NCBI GenBank assembly: GCA_023458415.1 | Contig: JAEWZO010000003.1 | Span: 74,535-138,534 of the forward strand | DNA: 64,000 nucleotides | DNA from: Bacteroidota bacterium | Lineage (GTDB): Bacteria; Bacteroidota; Bacteroidia; Flavobacteriales; Weeksellaceae | Direction of reading: 5' to 3' | Part shown: in pieces, positions 1 to 7,995 of the stretch | How the letters are laid out: every line of letters starts with the position of its first letter | Position numbering within the stretch: the first letter of the stretch is position 1 | Position numbers and translations under genes: made by a program | The notes under the pieces: model-generated | Databases searched by the model: none | Told to the model about the DNA's origin: nothing | What the model saw: only the letters and a program-made list of their open reading frames with translations

Positions 1-409
1 CTATTGCTTCCTTAATTCCCTGAATTCTAGGATCACAAAACTCGATAATTTCCTCGATTTCCTTGTCGGAATCTTTACGGTAAATCACCAGATGATCGTG
101 CTGCTTATCGAAATAAGATTTTTCGTAGGATGAAGAGGTAAGCGTTTTTTCCCCGAACTGATGTTTTCGGATAAGTCCCGCATCCAGAAAAATTTCGATG
201 GTATTGTAAATAGTAGCTTTAGATACATGGTATTTTTTCTGCATCATCAACAAATAAAGATCATCAACATTAAAATGGTGATCCAGTCCATAAATTTCTT
301 CCAGAATGGTGTAGCGTTCCGGGGTGTTTCTAAAACCTTTTTCCTGCAGATACTGCTTCAAAACGTCTTTGATGGTACTGATGTTGAGTTCTTTCTGTTT
401 AGCGTCCAT
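1..409 (-). CDS. Fur-family transcriptional regulator (3' end outside window)
   Basis: Metal- or peroxide-responsive repressor of the Fur/PerR family. The ATG is at 409-407 and the frame stays open to the window edge, so about 136 residues are visible and the C-terminus is missing. The N-terminal winged helix is clear: FRNTPERYTILEEIY (about residues 26-40), then the recognition helix VSKATIYNTIEIFLDAGLIRK. The dimerisation part begins with QHDHLVIYRKDSDKEIEEI. In classical Fur a CxxC zinc site follows the HDHL motif; here the equivalent stretch has no cysteines, so that structural site is absent, as in some Bacteroidetes members. Which metal or signal it senses cannot be decided. It is transcribed away from the polysaccharide operon's end and separated from rfbC by a terminator-like hairpin. 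Confidence 0.9.
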   Translation of the reverse strand, partial: MDAKQKELNISTIKDVLKQYLQEKGFRNTPERYTILEEIYGLDHHFNVDDLYLLMMQKKYHVSKATIYNTIEIFLDAGLIRKHQFGEKTLTSSSYEKSYFDKQHDHLVIYRKDSDKEIEEIIEFCDPRIQGIKEAI

Positions 410-425
410 TACAAATAATTCTTTA

Positions 426-433
426 CAAATTTA
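426..433 (-). promoter_or_regulatory. -7 promoter box upstream of the Fur-family gene
   Basis: TAAATTTG on the minus strand matches the Bacteroidetes -7 consensus TAnnTTTG and lies 16 bases before the ATG. No well-spaced -33 TTTG is evident: the nearest is about 26 bases upstream, longer than usual. Confidence 0.45.
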
Positions 434-459
434 TTGAATTTTTTCTGAACGGCTACCTA

Positions 460-488
460 CAAAAAACCACTCCCGGAATAAGAGCAGT
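460..488 (-). terminator. Terminator at the 3' end of polysaccharide module 1
   Basis: On the minus strand ACTGCTC (488-482) pairs with GAGTGGT (472-466), two of seven pairs being G-U, around a 9-base loop. A run of T follows. It sits just past the rfbC stop, so it probably ends the long module 1 transcript. The stem is modest. Confidence 0.5.
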
Positions 489-513
489 TAATGATAATAT
501 TGTGTTGAGTCAA

Positions 514-1059
514 TCAGAAGTTTTTCTCTGAAAATGTAGGCTGAACCCTATCTTTTTCGGAAAGAATAACGTCTTCCACCGGAAGTTTCCAGTCGATATC
601 CAATTCGGGATCGTTCCATAAAACACCTCCCTCAGATTCTTTATTGTAGAAATTATCGCACTTGTAGGCAAATACAGCGGTTTCTGAAAGCACGGAAAAG
701 CCGTGTCCGAAACCTCTCGGCACATAAAACTGCAGTTTATTCTCAGCGGAAAGTTCCACCCCGAACCACTGTCCGAATGTTGGGGAGTCTTCACGTAAAT
801 CTACTGCCACATCAAAAACTTTACCTTCCAGACAGGACACCAGTTTTGCCTGCGCATGTTCGCCTTTCTGCAGATGCAAACCGCGCAGAACACCGTAGGA
901 AGATTTTGAAATATTGTCCTGTACAAAATGACCGTTCATTCCCGTTAGTTCTTCAAATTTCTTCTCGTTGTACTTTTCGATAAAGTAGCCACGGGAATCT
1001 TCGAAGATAGTTGGCTCAATAATGTAACAGTCTTTTAGTGGTGTTTCTATGATTTTCAT
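514..1059 (-). CDS. rfbC: dTDP-4-dehydrorhamnose 3,5-epimerase (RmlC/RfbC)
   Basis: Cytoplasmic cupin-fold enzyme that epimerises C3 and C5 of dTDP-4-keto-6-deoxy-D-glucose on the way to dTDP-L-rhamnose or related sugars. The 181 residues match the family length. Signatures seen: DSRGYFIE (21-28), GVLRGLHLQ with the expected catalytic His62, PRGFGHGF with His119, and AYKCD with Tyr132. Its ATG overlaps the upstream aminotransferase stop by one base (TAATG), so the two are translationally coupled. It is the last gene of module 1. rmlA, rmlB and rmlD are not in the window, so the rest of the pathway must be encoded elsewhere. Confidence 0.95.
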   Translation of the reverse strand: MKIIETPLKDCYIIEPTIFEDSRGYFIEKYNEKKFEELTGMNGHFVQDNISKSSYGVLRGLHLQKGEHAQAKLVSCLEGKVFDVAVDLREDSPTFGQWFGVELSAENKLQFYVPRGFGHGFSVLSETAVFAYKCDNFYNKESEGGVLWNDPELDIDWKLPVEDVILSEKDRVQPTFSEKNF

Positions 1060-2195
1060 TATTCTGGTTTAATATTCAGTACTACAGTTTTTATACGCTC
1101 TCTTTCTTCATCTGTCATATTGGATCCGGACGGTAGACAAAGACCATTCGCAAACAGTTCTTCAGCCACTTTTTCTCCATAGTATAGAGCATCAGCAAAA
1201 ACCGGCTGCAAATGCATTGGTTTCCATAGCGGACGCGACTCGATGTTTTCTTCAAGAAGTTTGAGGCGTAAATCTTCACGTGTAAAACCTGCACTCTGCG
1301 GATCAATTACAACTGCAGAAAGCCAGTGGTTTGAAAAGAAGTCGTCGGAAGGCTCAGAAAACACTCTTACACCTTCAAAATCCTTAAAAAGCTTAGCATA
1401 GAAATCGTGGTTTTTTCTTCTTTGAGAAATGCGATCGCTCAGCACTTCCATTTGTCCACGACCAATCCCTGCAGCAATATTACTCATCCTATAGTTGTAC
1501 CCAATGTGAGTATGTTCATAATGCGGAGCATTATCTCTTGCCTGCGTTGATAAAAAAACCGTTTTGTCCTTCTGTTCTTTGGTTCTGCAAACCAAAGCTC
1601 CTCCACCAGAAGTAGTAATAATTTTGTTACCGTTAAAACTCAAAAGAGAAAGTTCACCAAAAGTACCGCATTTTCTGCCTTTGTATGTTGAGCCTAATGC
1701 TTCTGCTGCATCTTCAATAACAGGTATATTATATTTCTCTGCAACCTGCATAATCTCATCCATTTTTGCCGGCATGCCGTAAAGGTGAACTATAATAATA
1801 GCTTTTGGCTTTTTACCTTTCGCTTCACCCTGCACGACAGCTTCTTCCAGAGCTTTTGGACACATATTCCAGGTTTCAGGTTCACTATCTATGAAAACAG
1901 GTTTCGCTCCTACGTAAGTTATAGGATTGGCTGAAGCTGAAAAAGTAAAACTCTGGCAAATCACTTCATCGCCGTGCTTTACTCCCAAAACGATTAATGC
2001 TAGATGCAGAGCTGCTGTTCCTGCACTTAAGGCAGCAACGTGCACGTTTTCACCCAAAAAACTTTCAAGGTCTGCCTCCAGTCCGTTTACATTTGGACCT
2101 AGAGGTGCCACCCAGTTTTCGTCAAAAGCTTCGTGAATATATTTTAGTTCGTTCCCTCCCATGTGCGGCGAGGAAAGCCAAATTTTGGAATTCAT
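1059..2195 (-). CDS. pglE: PglE-like UDP-4-keto-6-deoxy-GlcNAc aminotransferase (DegT/DnrJ/EryC1/StrS family)
   Basis: PLP-dependent sugar aminotransferase, 378 residues. The N-terminus IWLSSPHMGGNELKYI is typical of the PglE-like branch. PLP contacts seen are SAGTAALHLAL (57-67), EDAAEALGS (Asp162) and the Schiff-base lysine in SFNGNKIITTSGGGA (Lys191). The gene lies directly between a PglD-like acetyltransferase (one base upstream) and rfbC. With PglD, PglC and the PglF-type dehydratase at the other end of the operon it completes a route to UDP-2,4-diacetamido-2,4,6-trideoxyglucose (UDP-diNAcBac). The family is certain. The exact product is inferred from neighbours; another 4-amino-6-deoxy-HexNAc is possible. 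Confidence 0.88.
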   Translation of the reverse strand: MNSKIWLSSPHMGGNELKYIHEAFDENWVAPLGPNVNGLEADLESFLGENVHVAALSAGTAALHLALIVLGVKHGDEVICQSFTFSASANPITYVGAKPVFIDSEPETWNMCPKALEEAVVQGEAKGKKPKAIIIVHLYGMPAKMDEIMQVAEKYNIPVIEDAAEALGSTYKGRKCGTFGELSLLSFNGNKIITTSGGGALVCRTKEQKDKTVFLSTQARDNAPHYEHTHIGYNYRMSNIAAGIGRGQMEVLSDRISQRRKNHDFYAKLFKDFEGVRVFSEPSDDFFSNHWLSAVVIDPQSAGFTREDLRLKLLEENIESRPLWKPMHLQPVFADALYYGEKVAEELFANGLCLPSGSNMTDEERERIKTVVLNIKPE

Positions 2196-2196
2196 A

Positions 2197-2787
2197 TCAA
2201 TTTGTTTTTATTATTTTTCCGGGATTACCCACAACTGTAGCAAAATCCGGAACATCTTTAATTATCACCGCTCCAGCTCCAATGGTAGCCCATTTACCAA
2301 TTTTTACACCCTGAATGACAGATGCTCCAATACCTATATGTGAACCTTCTCCAACGGTTACATTTCCGGCAAGAGCCGCATTTGGAGAAATATGAGCAAA
2401 ATCTCCTACCACACAGTCATGCTCCACAATAGCTCCTGTATTGACAATGCAGTGCTTTCCTACACGACTACCGGGATTGATGACAGCTTTAGCCATCACA
2501 ACTGTCCCTTCCCCAATCTGAGAGAACTGAGATACCGTACTATCCGGATGAATGGCAGTTTGATAATCCAATTGAAATCTTTCGGAAATTTTTTTTCTAA
2601 ACGTATTATTACCGATTGAAATAATTGCTTTATGAAAATCTACTTTTTCTGGCGCATTTTGAACTTTTACGTTGAAAAGCAAATCACATTTTGGCTGATC
2701 ATCAAATATTACATCAACTGCAATACCTAAATTCACCAGAATATCCAGCACTACTTCAGCATGACCGCTTGCTCCGTAAAGTATCAT
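2197..2787 (-). CDS. pglD: PglD-like sugar N-acetyltransferase (left-handed beta-helix)
   Basis: Acetyl-CoA-dependent transferase of 196 residues that would N-acetylate the 4-amino group made by the adjacent aminotransferase. Residues 1-60 form the small N-terminal nucleotide-sugar fold (MILYGASGHAEVVLDIL). From about 75 on there are hexapeptide repeats of the left-handed beta-helix. The PglD catalytic base corresponds to His123 in VEHDCVVGDFAHISP. Its start overlaps the stop of the pglC-like gene by four bases (ATGA type). A second, more distant homologue sits in module 2 at 33122-33757. Confidence 0.88.
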   Translation of the reverse strand: MILYGASGHAEVVLDILVNLGIAVDVIFDDQPKCDLLFNVKVQNAPEKVDFHKAIISIGNNTFRKKISERFQLDYQTAIHPDSTVSQFSQIGEGTVVMAKAVINPGSRVGKHCIVNTGAIVEHDCVVGDFAHISPNAALAGNVTVGEGSHIGIGASVIQGVKIGKWATIGAGAVIIKDVPDFATVVGNPGKIIKTN

Positions 2788-3392
2788 AAACTATTTCCTT
2801 TAAATTCTTCTGATGTTGCCTGCCCTTCTTCGTTAATTCCTTCGGATATAAAAACTTTCTTCACGGTTAACAGCAGTATTTTCATATCAAGCAAAAAAGA
2901 AAGATGATCTACATACCAAACATCGTATGCAAATTTCTGTTCCCAGCTGATACTGTTTCTTCCATTTACCTGTGCCCAACCGGTAATACCGGGTTTTACT
3001 TCATTTCTTCTTCGCTGAAAATCATTATACAACTCCAGATAACTTGGTAGAAGCGGACGCGGACCTACCAGAGACATATCGCCTTTTATAACATTCAACA
3101 GTTGCGGAATTTCATCAAGAGAAGTTTTACGCACAAACTTACCAATTTCAGTTAATCGTTGTGCATCTGGAAGCAAATTGCCTTCACGATCGGTTCGATC
3201 GTTCATTGTCTTAAATTTTACAATACTAAAAATCTCACCGTCTTTTCCCGGGCGAAGCTGAAAGAAGAAAGGTTTGCCGCTGTTCGCAAAGAAAAGACCG
3301 ACCATTACAATAAGAAATATCGGACTAAGAACTATAAAAGCGAGCGTAGCCACCAAAAAATCGAAAATTCTTTTTAGATTCTTTCTATACAT
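2784..3392 (-). CDS. pglC: PglC-like initiating phosphoglycosyl transferase
   Basis: Monotopic membrane phosphoglycosyl transferase (bacterial sugar transferase family). It moves a sugar-1-phosphate from a UDP-sugar to undecaprenyl phosphate, the first step of repeat-unit assembly. It has 202 residues, the size of PglC-type enzymes without the WbaP/WcaJ N-terminal domain. A re-entrant hydrophobic helix covers residues 8-36. The catalytic Asp93-Glu94 lies in RKTSLDEIPQL, followed by GDMSLVGPRPLL and GITGWAQVNGRN. It is the only transferase of this type in the window although two Wzx/Wzy sets are present. The likely substrate is UDP-diNAcBac, from its pglD/pglE neighbours. Confidence 0.92.
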   Translation of the reverse strand: MYRKNLKRIFDFLVATLAFIVLSPIFLIVMVGLFFANSGKPFFFQLRPGKDGEIFSIVKFKTMNDRTDREGNLLPDAQRLTEIGKFVRKTSLDEIPQLLNVIKGDMSLVGPRPLLPSYLELYNDFQRRRNEVKPGITGWAQVNGRNSISWEQKFAYDVWYVDHLSFLLDMKILLLTVKKVFISEGINEEGQATSEEFKGNSL

Positions 3393-3426
3393 GCTGCTGT
3401 TTGACTGATTGCTACGTTTAGCATTT

Positions 3427-4632
3427 CTATCTGTGTTTCAATCTATTACTAATAATTTCATACGAATAATCTACCGTATACTCATCTTTAAGTAATTTCC
3501 AGCACCGTTCTTTCATCGTTTGCAGAAACACTTTATCGGAATACTTTTCGACGGTTTTAATCATGGTGTCAATATCTCCCGCAATTACTTTCACCCCGCA
3601 ACCTGCATTTTCGACAACATCACCAACATCGGAATTAGAATCGGTTGCTGCAATAACCGGCAATTTCATTTCGAGGTAACTCAAAAGTCTTGACGGAAAG
3701 TTAGGGATCGTAAACTTCTTGTCAAGAAAAATCAATCCAACATCGCAAGCCTGAAGAATCTCATCAAAATCGTCTTTCGGTAAATTTTTGAGCAAAGCCG
3801 CATTGGTTGGCTTATGCTTGCGAAACCAGTTTTCCATTCTGTTAAATTCAGTTCCGATACCGATAATGAGAAAAAAAACATTGAGATTTTCCGATTTAAT
3901 TATGGTTTCCAAAAGAAAATCGATGCCTTGTGGCCTACCCAAATTACCACCGTATGCAAAAACAGTTTTTCCCTCAGGAATGGAATATTTTTCTTTCAGT
4001 TCTGCAATTTTGTCCTGATTAAATTCAAACTGGTGCGGAGTAATGCTGTTAGGATTATTTTCTACTTTTTCAGCGTTGATTTCCGGATTATGTTTAAGGA
4101 TATATTCTACATTCGCCTTCGACATACACCCGATAGCATCTGATATCTGGTAAAGTTCTTTTTCTTTATTTCTAAAAAAACGGTAAATAAAACTTTTCTC
4201 GGAGAACATTTTCATATCCACAGCATTCTGCGGAAAAATGTCCTTCAGAAGCAAATACGTAAGAGCCTGATCTCTTTTCTTGAGGTACTTAATAGCTTTT
4301 ACAAAAGTGATTGGTGGCGTGGTATAAAGAACCAGATCAAAACGCTGATCTGTAAGATATTTCTTTATGGCATTCACAAACTGATACTCGACAGCTACAG
4401 TGGCTAAACCTTTTTCAATAAGGTTGGCTTTCTGAAGATTAAGGGTACGAACTTTCAAAATCCTGTAATCACCAAAGTCAACCATTTCAGTCTTTTCACC
4501 CTCTCGTCTTTCGGAAGGAGTAATAATGGTTACTTTATGACCTTCTTCGGTAAATTTCCTAAGAAGATCCTGATAAATCCCCCTTTGCTTAAGACTGTCG
4601 ATTTTTACTCCCGTGAGAAAAGCTACGTTCAT
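3427..4632 (-). CDS. Glycosyltransferase family 4, probable L-FucNAc transferase (WbuB-like)
   Basis: GT-B fold glycosyltransferase, about 401 residues. An in-frame TTG lies one codon upstream, but the ATG at 4632 is preferred. The N-terminal domain begins MNVAFLTGVKIDSLKQRG and carries the GHKVTIITP acceptor-side motif. The C-terminal donor domain has FAYGGNLGRPQGIDFLLE and FPSRLLSYLEMKLPVIAA, the EX7E-like region. It sits immediately after capG. In E. coli O26-like and Staphylococcus cap5/8-like loci a GT4 next to the fnl/cap FucNAc genes adds L-FucNAc, so that donor is inferred. The acceptor is unknown. Confidence 0.85.
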   Translation of the reverse strand: MNVAFLTGVKIDSLKQRGIYQDLLRKFTEEGHKVTIITPSERREGEKTEMVDFGDYRILKVRTLNLQKANLIEKGLATVAVEYQFVNAIKKYLTDQRFDLVLYTTPPITFVKAIKYLKKRDQALTYLLLKDIFPQNAVDMKMFSEKSFIYRFFRNKEKELYQISDAIGCMSKANVEYILKHNPEINAEKVENNPNSITPHQFEFNQDKIAELKEKYSIPEGKTVFAYGGNLGRPQGIDFLLETIIKSENLNVFFLIIGIGTEFNRMENWFRKHKPTNAALLKNLPKDDFDEILQACDVGLIFLDKKFTIPNFPSRLLSYLEMKLPVIAATDSNSDVGDVVENAGCGVKVIAGDIDTMIKTVEKYSDKVFLQTMKERCWKLLKDEYTVDYSYEIISNRLKHR

Positions 4633-4651
4633 CAAATAAATATATGCAATA

Positions 4652-5788
4652 TTACTTCTTACTCCAAACTACACGGTTTACATAATCAGTATAACTCAGA
4701 ATAATTCTGACAACCTTTTCCGAAACATTCGGCATACTGTAATCTGCTACTTTTCTCATATTCCGGCTTTCTCCGATTTCCTGGTACTGCAAATGAACCA
4801 GTCCCTGCAAAATTCTTTCAGGAGATAAACCCACCATCATGACGCTTCCTTCTTCCATTGCTTCCGGCCTTTCGTGTGCTTCGCGAATGTTTAGAGCTCT
4901 GAAATTCAGAATTGACGATTCTTCAGAAATTGTCCCTGAATCGGAAAGCACAGCAAAACTGTTCATCTGAAGTGCGTTGTAATTGTGAAAACCTAGTGGC
5001 TTTAAAAACTGAATTTCCGGACGCATCTCAATATTTTTCTTTTCGATCATGTTTCTGGTACGCGGATGCGTGGAAACAATCACGGGATAACCATATTTTT
5101 CAGCAATGGTATTCAGACTTTCCATGAGTCCGGTAAAATTCCTGTCGGAATTAATGTTTTCTTCACGGTGAGAACTCACGACAAAGTACTTCCCCTTTTC
5201 GAGATTCAACCGATTCAAAACATCAGATTTCTGGATTTCCGGGAGATAATAGTTCAGAACCTCAAACATCGGAGAACCTGTTTTGATAATGCGGTCTGCT
5301 GGTAAACCTTCACGAAGAAGATATTCGCGCGCAATATCCGAATAGGTCAAGTTGATATCTGCAGTATGGTCTACAATTTTACGGTTGGTTTCTTCCGGAA
5401 CACGCTGATCGAAGCAACGGTTTCCTGCTTCCATATGGAAAATCGGAATTTGTCGTTTTTTTGCAGGAATAGCACAAAGACAGGAATTGGTATCTCCAAG
5501 AACCAAAAAAGCATCCGGATTAAGTTCCTCCAAAAGCGGATCGATTTTTATAAGGATATTACCCACCGTTTCCGTGGCTGTTTTTCCCGCAGCTTCCAGA
5601 AAATAATCCGGTTTTCTGATTCCCAGATCATCAAAGAAAATCTGGTTCAGTTCGTAATCATAATTCTGTCCGGTATGGATGATGATGTGCTCTACGGCTT
5701 CAGATCTGTCCAAAGCCGCCATTACTCTTGCCAAGCGGATTATTTCGGGACGGGTTCCGACAACAGTTACTACTTTCAATTTTTTCAT
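4652..5788 (-). CDS. capG: UDP-N-acetylglucosamine 2-epimerase-type enzyme, CapG/FnlC (UDP-L-FucNAc synthesis)
   Basis: Non-hydrolysing 2-epimerase fold, 378 residues, cytoplasmic. Motifs seen: VGTRPEIIRLARVM (10-23), HTGQNYD, LGDTNSCL, HMEAGNRCFDQRVPEETNR, SSHREENI and SDSGTISEESSIL, which carry the family's active-site Asp, Glu and His residues. In the three-step CapE-CapF-CapG route this enzyme inverts C2 of UDP-2-acetamido-2,6-dideoxy-L-talose to give UDP-L-FucNAc. The assignment to CapG rather than WecB rests on the adjacent capF and capE genes in the canonical order. Confidence 0.92.
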   Translation of the reverse strand: MKKLKVVTVVGTRPEIIRLARVMAALDRSEAVEHIIIHTGQNYDYELNQIFFDDLGIRKPDYFLEAAGKTATETVGNILIKIDPLLEELNPDAFLVLGDTNSCLCAIPAKKRQIPIFHMEAGNRCFDQRVPEETNRKIVDHTADINLTYSDIAREYLLREGLPADRIIKTGSPMFEVLNYYLPEIQKSDVLNRLNLEKGKYFVVSSHREENINSDRNFTGLMESLNTIAEKYGYPVIVSTHPRTRNMIEKKNIEMRPEIQFLKPLGFHNYNALQMNSFAVLSDSGTISEESSILNFRALNIREAHERPEAMEEGSVMMVGLSPERILQGLVHLQYQEIGESRNMRKVADYSMPNVSEKVVRIILSYTDYVNRVVWSKK

Positions 5789-5797
5789 TGTGTTTTT

Positions 5798-6916
5798 TTA
5801 AACTTCAAGGAAGTAAGTGTCTGCATCTTCAGGATTGTAAGGTTCATCAATCCAGAAAATGGTATACAGTTCTTCTTCCCCGATATTTTTTATGTTGTGC
5901 GTATACCAAATAGGCATGTCTACATAAGAAGGCTCATTCCCATCAAGAAAAAAGTCCAGAACTTCTTCTGAATCTACTTTTCGAAGCTGGATTTGTGCTT
6001 TTCCTTTGATGACTGCAAAACGTTCAATTTTTCGTGTATGATAATGGTTTCCTCTCGTAATTCCGGGAACTGTAGTTGAAAACGAACACTGTCCGCCAAT
6101 TCCCAAACGGATCACTTCCACAAAACTTCCCCGCGGATCTGTATGTTGCGTAAATTTTATAGGAAAATGAGTTTCGTGACTGATAAAAGACCGAAATGTA
6201 TTGAAAAGCTGATGATCGAAAGACGAATCCAATACCGGAATTTCACCGTTTTCGAAATAAAGTTCTTTAAAGTTCTTCAGTTTTTCCAAAACTTCCGAAA
6301 CTTTAATGGAAGAAGTAAACGGAACCGTATAGTTCTCGTGAGACGCTCCATTTTCAATCTCTGCAATAATATTATGAATCAGCTCACCAACGTAAATCAG
6401 TTTCACTTCACCGTCCACATCAATCTTCGGTGTTTCTCCGTGAGTCAGCTGATGGCAGAAAGTGGCAATAAACGAGTTATAATAAGGTTTCCCAAAAGGG
6501 CCAAAAACATTTGGAATTATAAGACCTGAAAATTTCCCTTTATTCTTTTCCGCCCAATCTGCAAGTAACCTTCTTCCCTCTTTTTTGGATTTACCGTAAA
6601 GGTTATCGCGTTCTTCCTGAGAAGATGAGGAAAAGAGCACATGAGGTGTGGCTCCAGTTCTTTCAAGAGCATCCACAAGTTTCTGTACAAGCTGAACATT
6701 AGTATGATAAATAACTTCAGGATCCGGATGGCGGTTCATTGCCGCAAGATGCACGATTACGTCGCACTGCGAAACAAAACCTTCCAGTTTTTCAGCCTCA
6801 TCAAAATATAGCTTTTCGAAAGGAATTAACCGGTATTTTTCAGGATCGAGATTTAAGGTGTTATGCAAATGCTTACCTACAAATCCTTCTTTGCCGGTGA
6901 TACCAACGTTTATCAT
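5798..6916 (-). CDS. capF: CapF/FnlB-like bifunctional epimerase-reductase (SDR plus cupin)
   Basis: Second enzyme of UDP-L-FucNAc synthesis, 372 residues. Residues 1 to about 245 are an extended SDR domain with the nucleotide motif GITGKEGFVGKHL (5-17) and the YxxxK pair in YGKSKKEG. From about 255 a C-terminal cupin follows, with the metal-binding GNHYHTRKIERFAVIKGKA. This SDR-cupin fusion is diagnostic for CapF/WbjC: the cupin epimerises C3 of the 4-keto sugar and the SDR half reduces C4 with NADPH. It starts 44 bases after the capE stop and runs into capG with a 9-base gap. Confidence 0.93.
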   Translation of the reverse strand: MINVGITGKEGFVGKHLHNTLNLDPEKYRLIPFEKLYFDEAEKLEGFVSQCDVIVHLAAMNRHPDPEVIYHTNVQLVQKLVDALERTGATPHVLFSSSSQEERDNLYGKSKKEGRRLLADWAEKNKGKFSGLIIPNVFGPFGKPYYNSFIATFCHQLTHGETPKIDVDGEVKLIYVGELIHNIIAEIENGASHENYTVPFTSSIKVSEVLEKLKNFKELYFENGEIPVLDSSFDHQLFNTFRSFISHETHFPIKFTQHTDPRGSFVEVIRLGIGGQCSFSTTVPGITRGNHYHTRKIERFAVIKGKAQIQLRKVDSEEVLDFFLDGNEPSYVDMPIWYTHNIKNIGEEELYTIFWIDEPYNPEDADTYFLEV

Positions 6917-6960
6917 TCAATTTTCTTTTCAGTTAACAGTTTTTTGGTGAGTTTGGGATT

Positions 6961-7995
6961 TTAATGGCCATTCACCAATACGTTTTCGCCAAAAACCTCG
7001 CGGCGAATCAGCGGCAGTGTAGATATTAAATTCTTCAAGCCATCCACTCCTTCCTGATCGGCGTTGTGCGAATGATAATCTTCTACAAGAGAAATATCTG
7101 TTTCGCCTTCGGAGAAATATTTAGCGTAGTTCAGATCACGGTTGTCGGCGGGAATTCTATAGAAATCTCCCATATCTTCAGCTTTCAGCATTTCCTCACG
7201 TGTGCAAAGCGTTTCATACAGTTTTTCACCATGCCTTGTCCCGATAATTTTCACATTAGTAGGCTTTCCGGTAAGTTCTATGAGCGCTTTGGCAAGATCT
7301 CCGATGGTTCCGGCAGGAGCTTTATTTACAAAAAGATCGCCCGGTTTTCCGTTCTCAAATGCAAACAGAACTAAGTCTACTGCATCATCCAAAGACATAA
7401 AGAATCTGGACATATTTGGATCCGTAATTGTAATATCTTCCCCATTCTGAATCTGATTTAAAAACAATGGAATTACCGAACCTCGAGATGCCATTACATT
7501 TCCGTAACGGGTAAGGCAAACGACAGTTTCGGTAAGATTTCTTGCTTCGGCAACGGCTACTTTTTCCATCATCGCTTTGGAAATTCCCATTGCATTAATT
7601 GGATAGGCAGCTTTGTCTGTACTTAAACAAATTACTTTCTTTACTTTATTGAAAGCAGCAGCGCGGATAACGTTCTGAGTGCCGTCCACATTGGTGCGAA
7701 CTGCCTGCATTGGAAAAAATTCGCATGATGGAACCTGCTTCAGCGCAGCAGCGTGAAAAATATAATCCACTCCTCTTGTGGCAGGCTCAACACTGTTGTA
7801 ATCGCGGACATCACCAATGTAGTATTTTATCTTATCATTTTTGTACAGGTTACGCATATCATCCTGCTTTTTTTCATCCCTTGAAAAAATGCGGATTTCT
7901 TTGAAATGATCAGTCTGCAAAAAACGGTTAAGAACTGCAGTTCCGAAAGAACCTGTACCGCCGGTGATGAGAAGAATTTTATCTTTGATTTGCAT
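6961..7995 (-). CDS. capE: CapE/FnlA-like UDP-GlcNAc 4,6-dehydratase/5-epimerase
   Basis: Soluble SDR enzyme of 344 residues that starts the UDP-L-FucNAc pathway. It dehydrates C4/C6 of UDP-GlcNAc and inverts C5. Seen: LLITGGTGSFGTAVL (8-22) for NAD(P) binding, STDKAAYPINAMGISK, where Met replaces the usual SDR catalytic Tyr in MxxxK, and TRYGNVMASRGSVIPLF. The short, TM-free form separates it from the membrane PglF-type enzyme at 17749-19680. Its ATG overlaps the end of the upstream GT4 by 17 bases. Confidence 0.93.
   Translation of the reverse strand: MQIKDKILLITGGTGSFGTAVLNRFLQTDHFKEIRIFSRDEKKQDDMRNLYKNDKIKYYIGDVRDYNSVEPATRGVDYIFHAAALKQVPSCEFFPMQAVRTNVDGTQNVIRAAAFNKVKKVICLSTDKAAYPINAMGISKAMMEKVAVAEARNLTETVVCLTRYGNVMASRGSVIPLFLNQIQNGEDITITDPNMSRFFMSLDDAVDLVLFAFENGKPGDLFVNKAPAGTIGDLAKALIELTGKPTNVKIIGTRHGEKLYETLCTREEMLKAEDMGDFYRIPADNRDLNYAKYFSEGETDISLVEDYHSHNADQEGVDGLKNLISTLPLIRREVFGENVLVNGH

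Noticed and set aside
5366..5971. 201-codon plus-strand open frame
   Set aside because: Runs antisense across capG and capF, whose own frames carry full family motifs; composition is that of a shadow frame.
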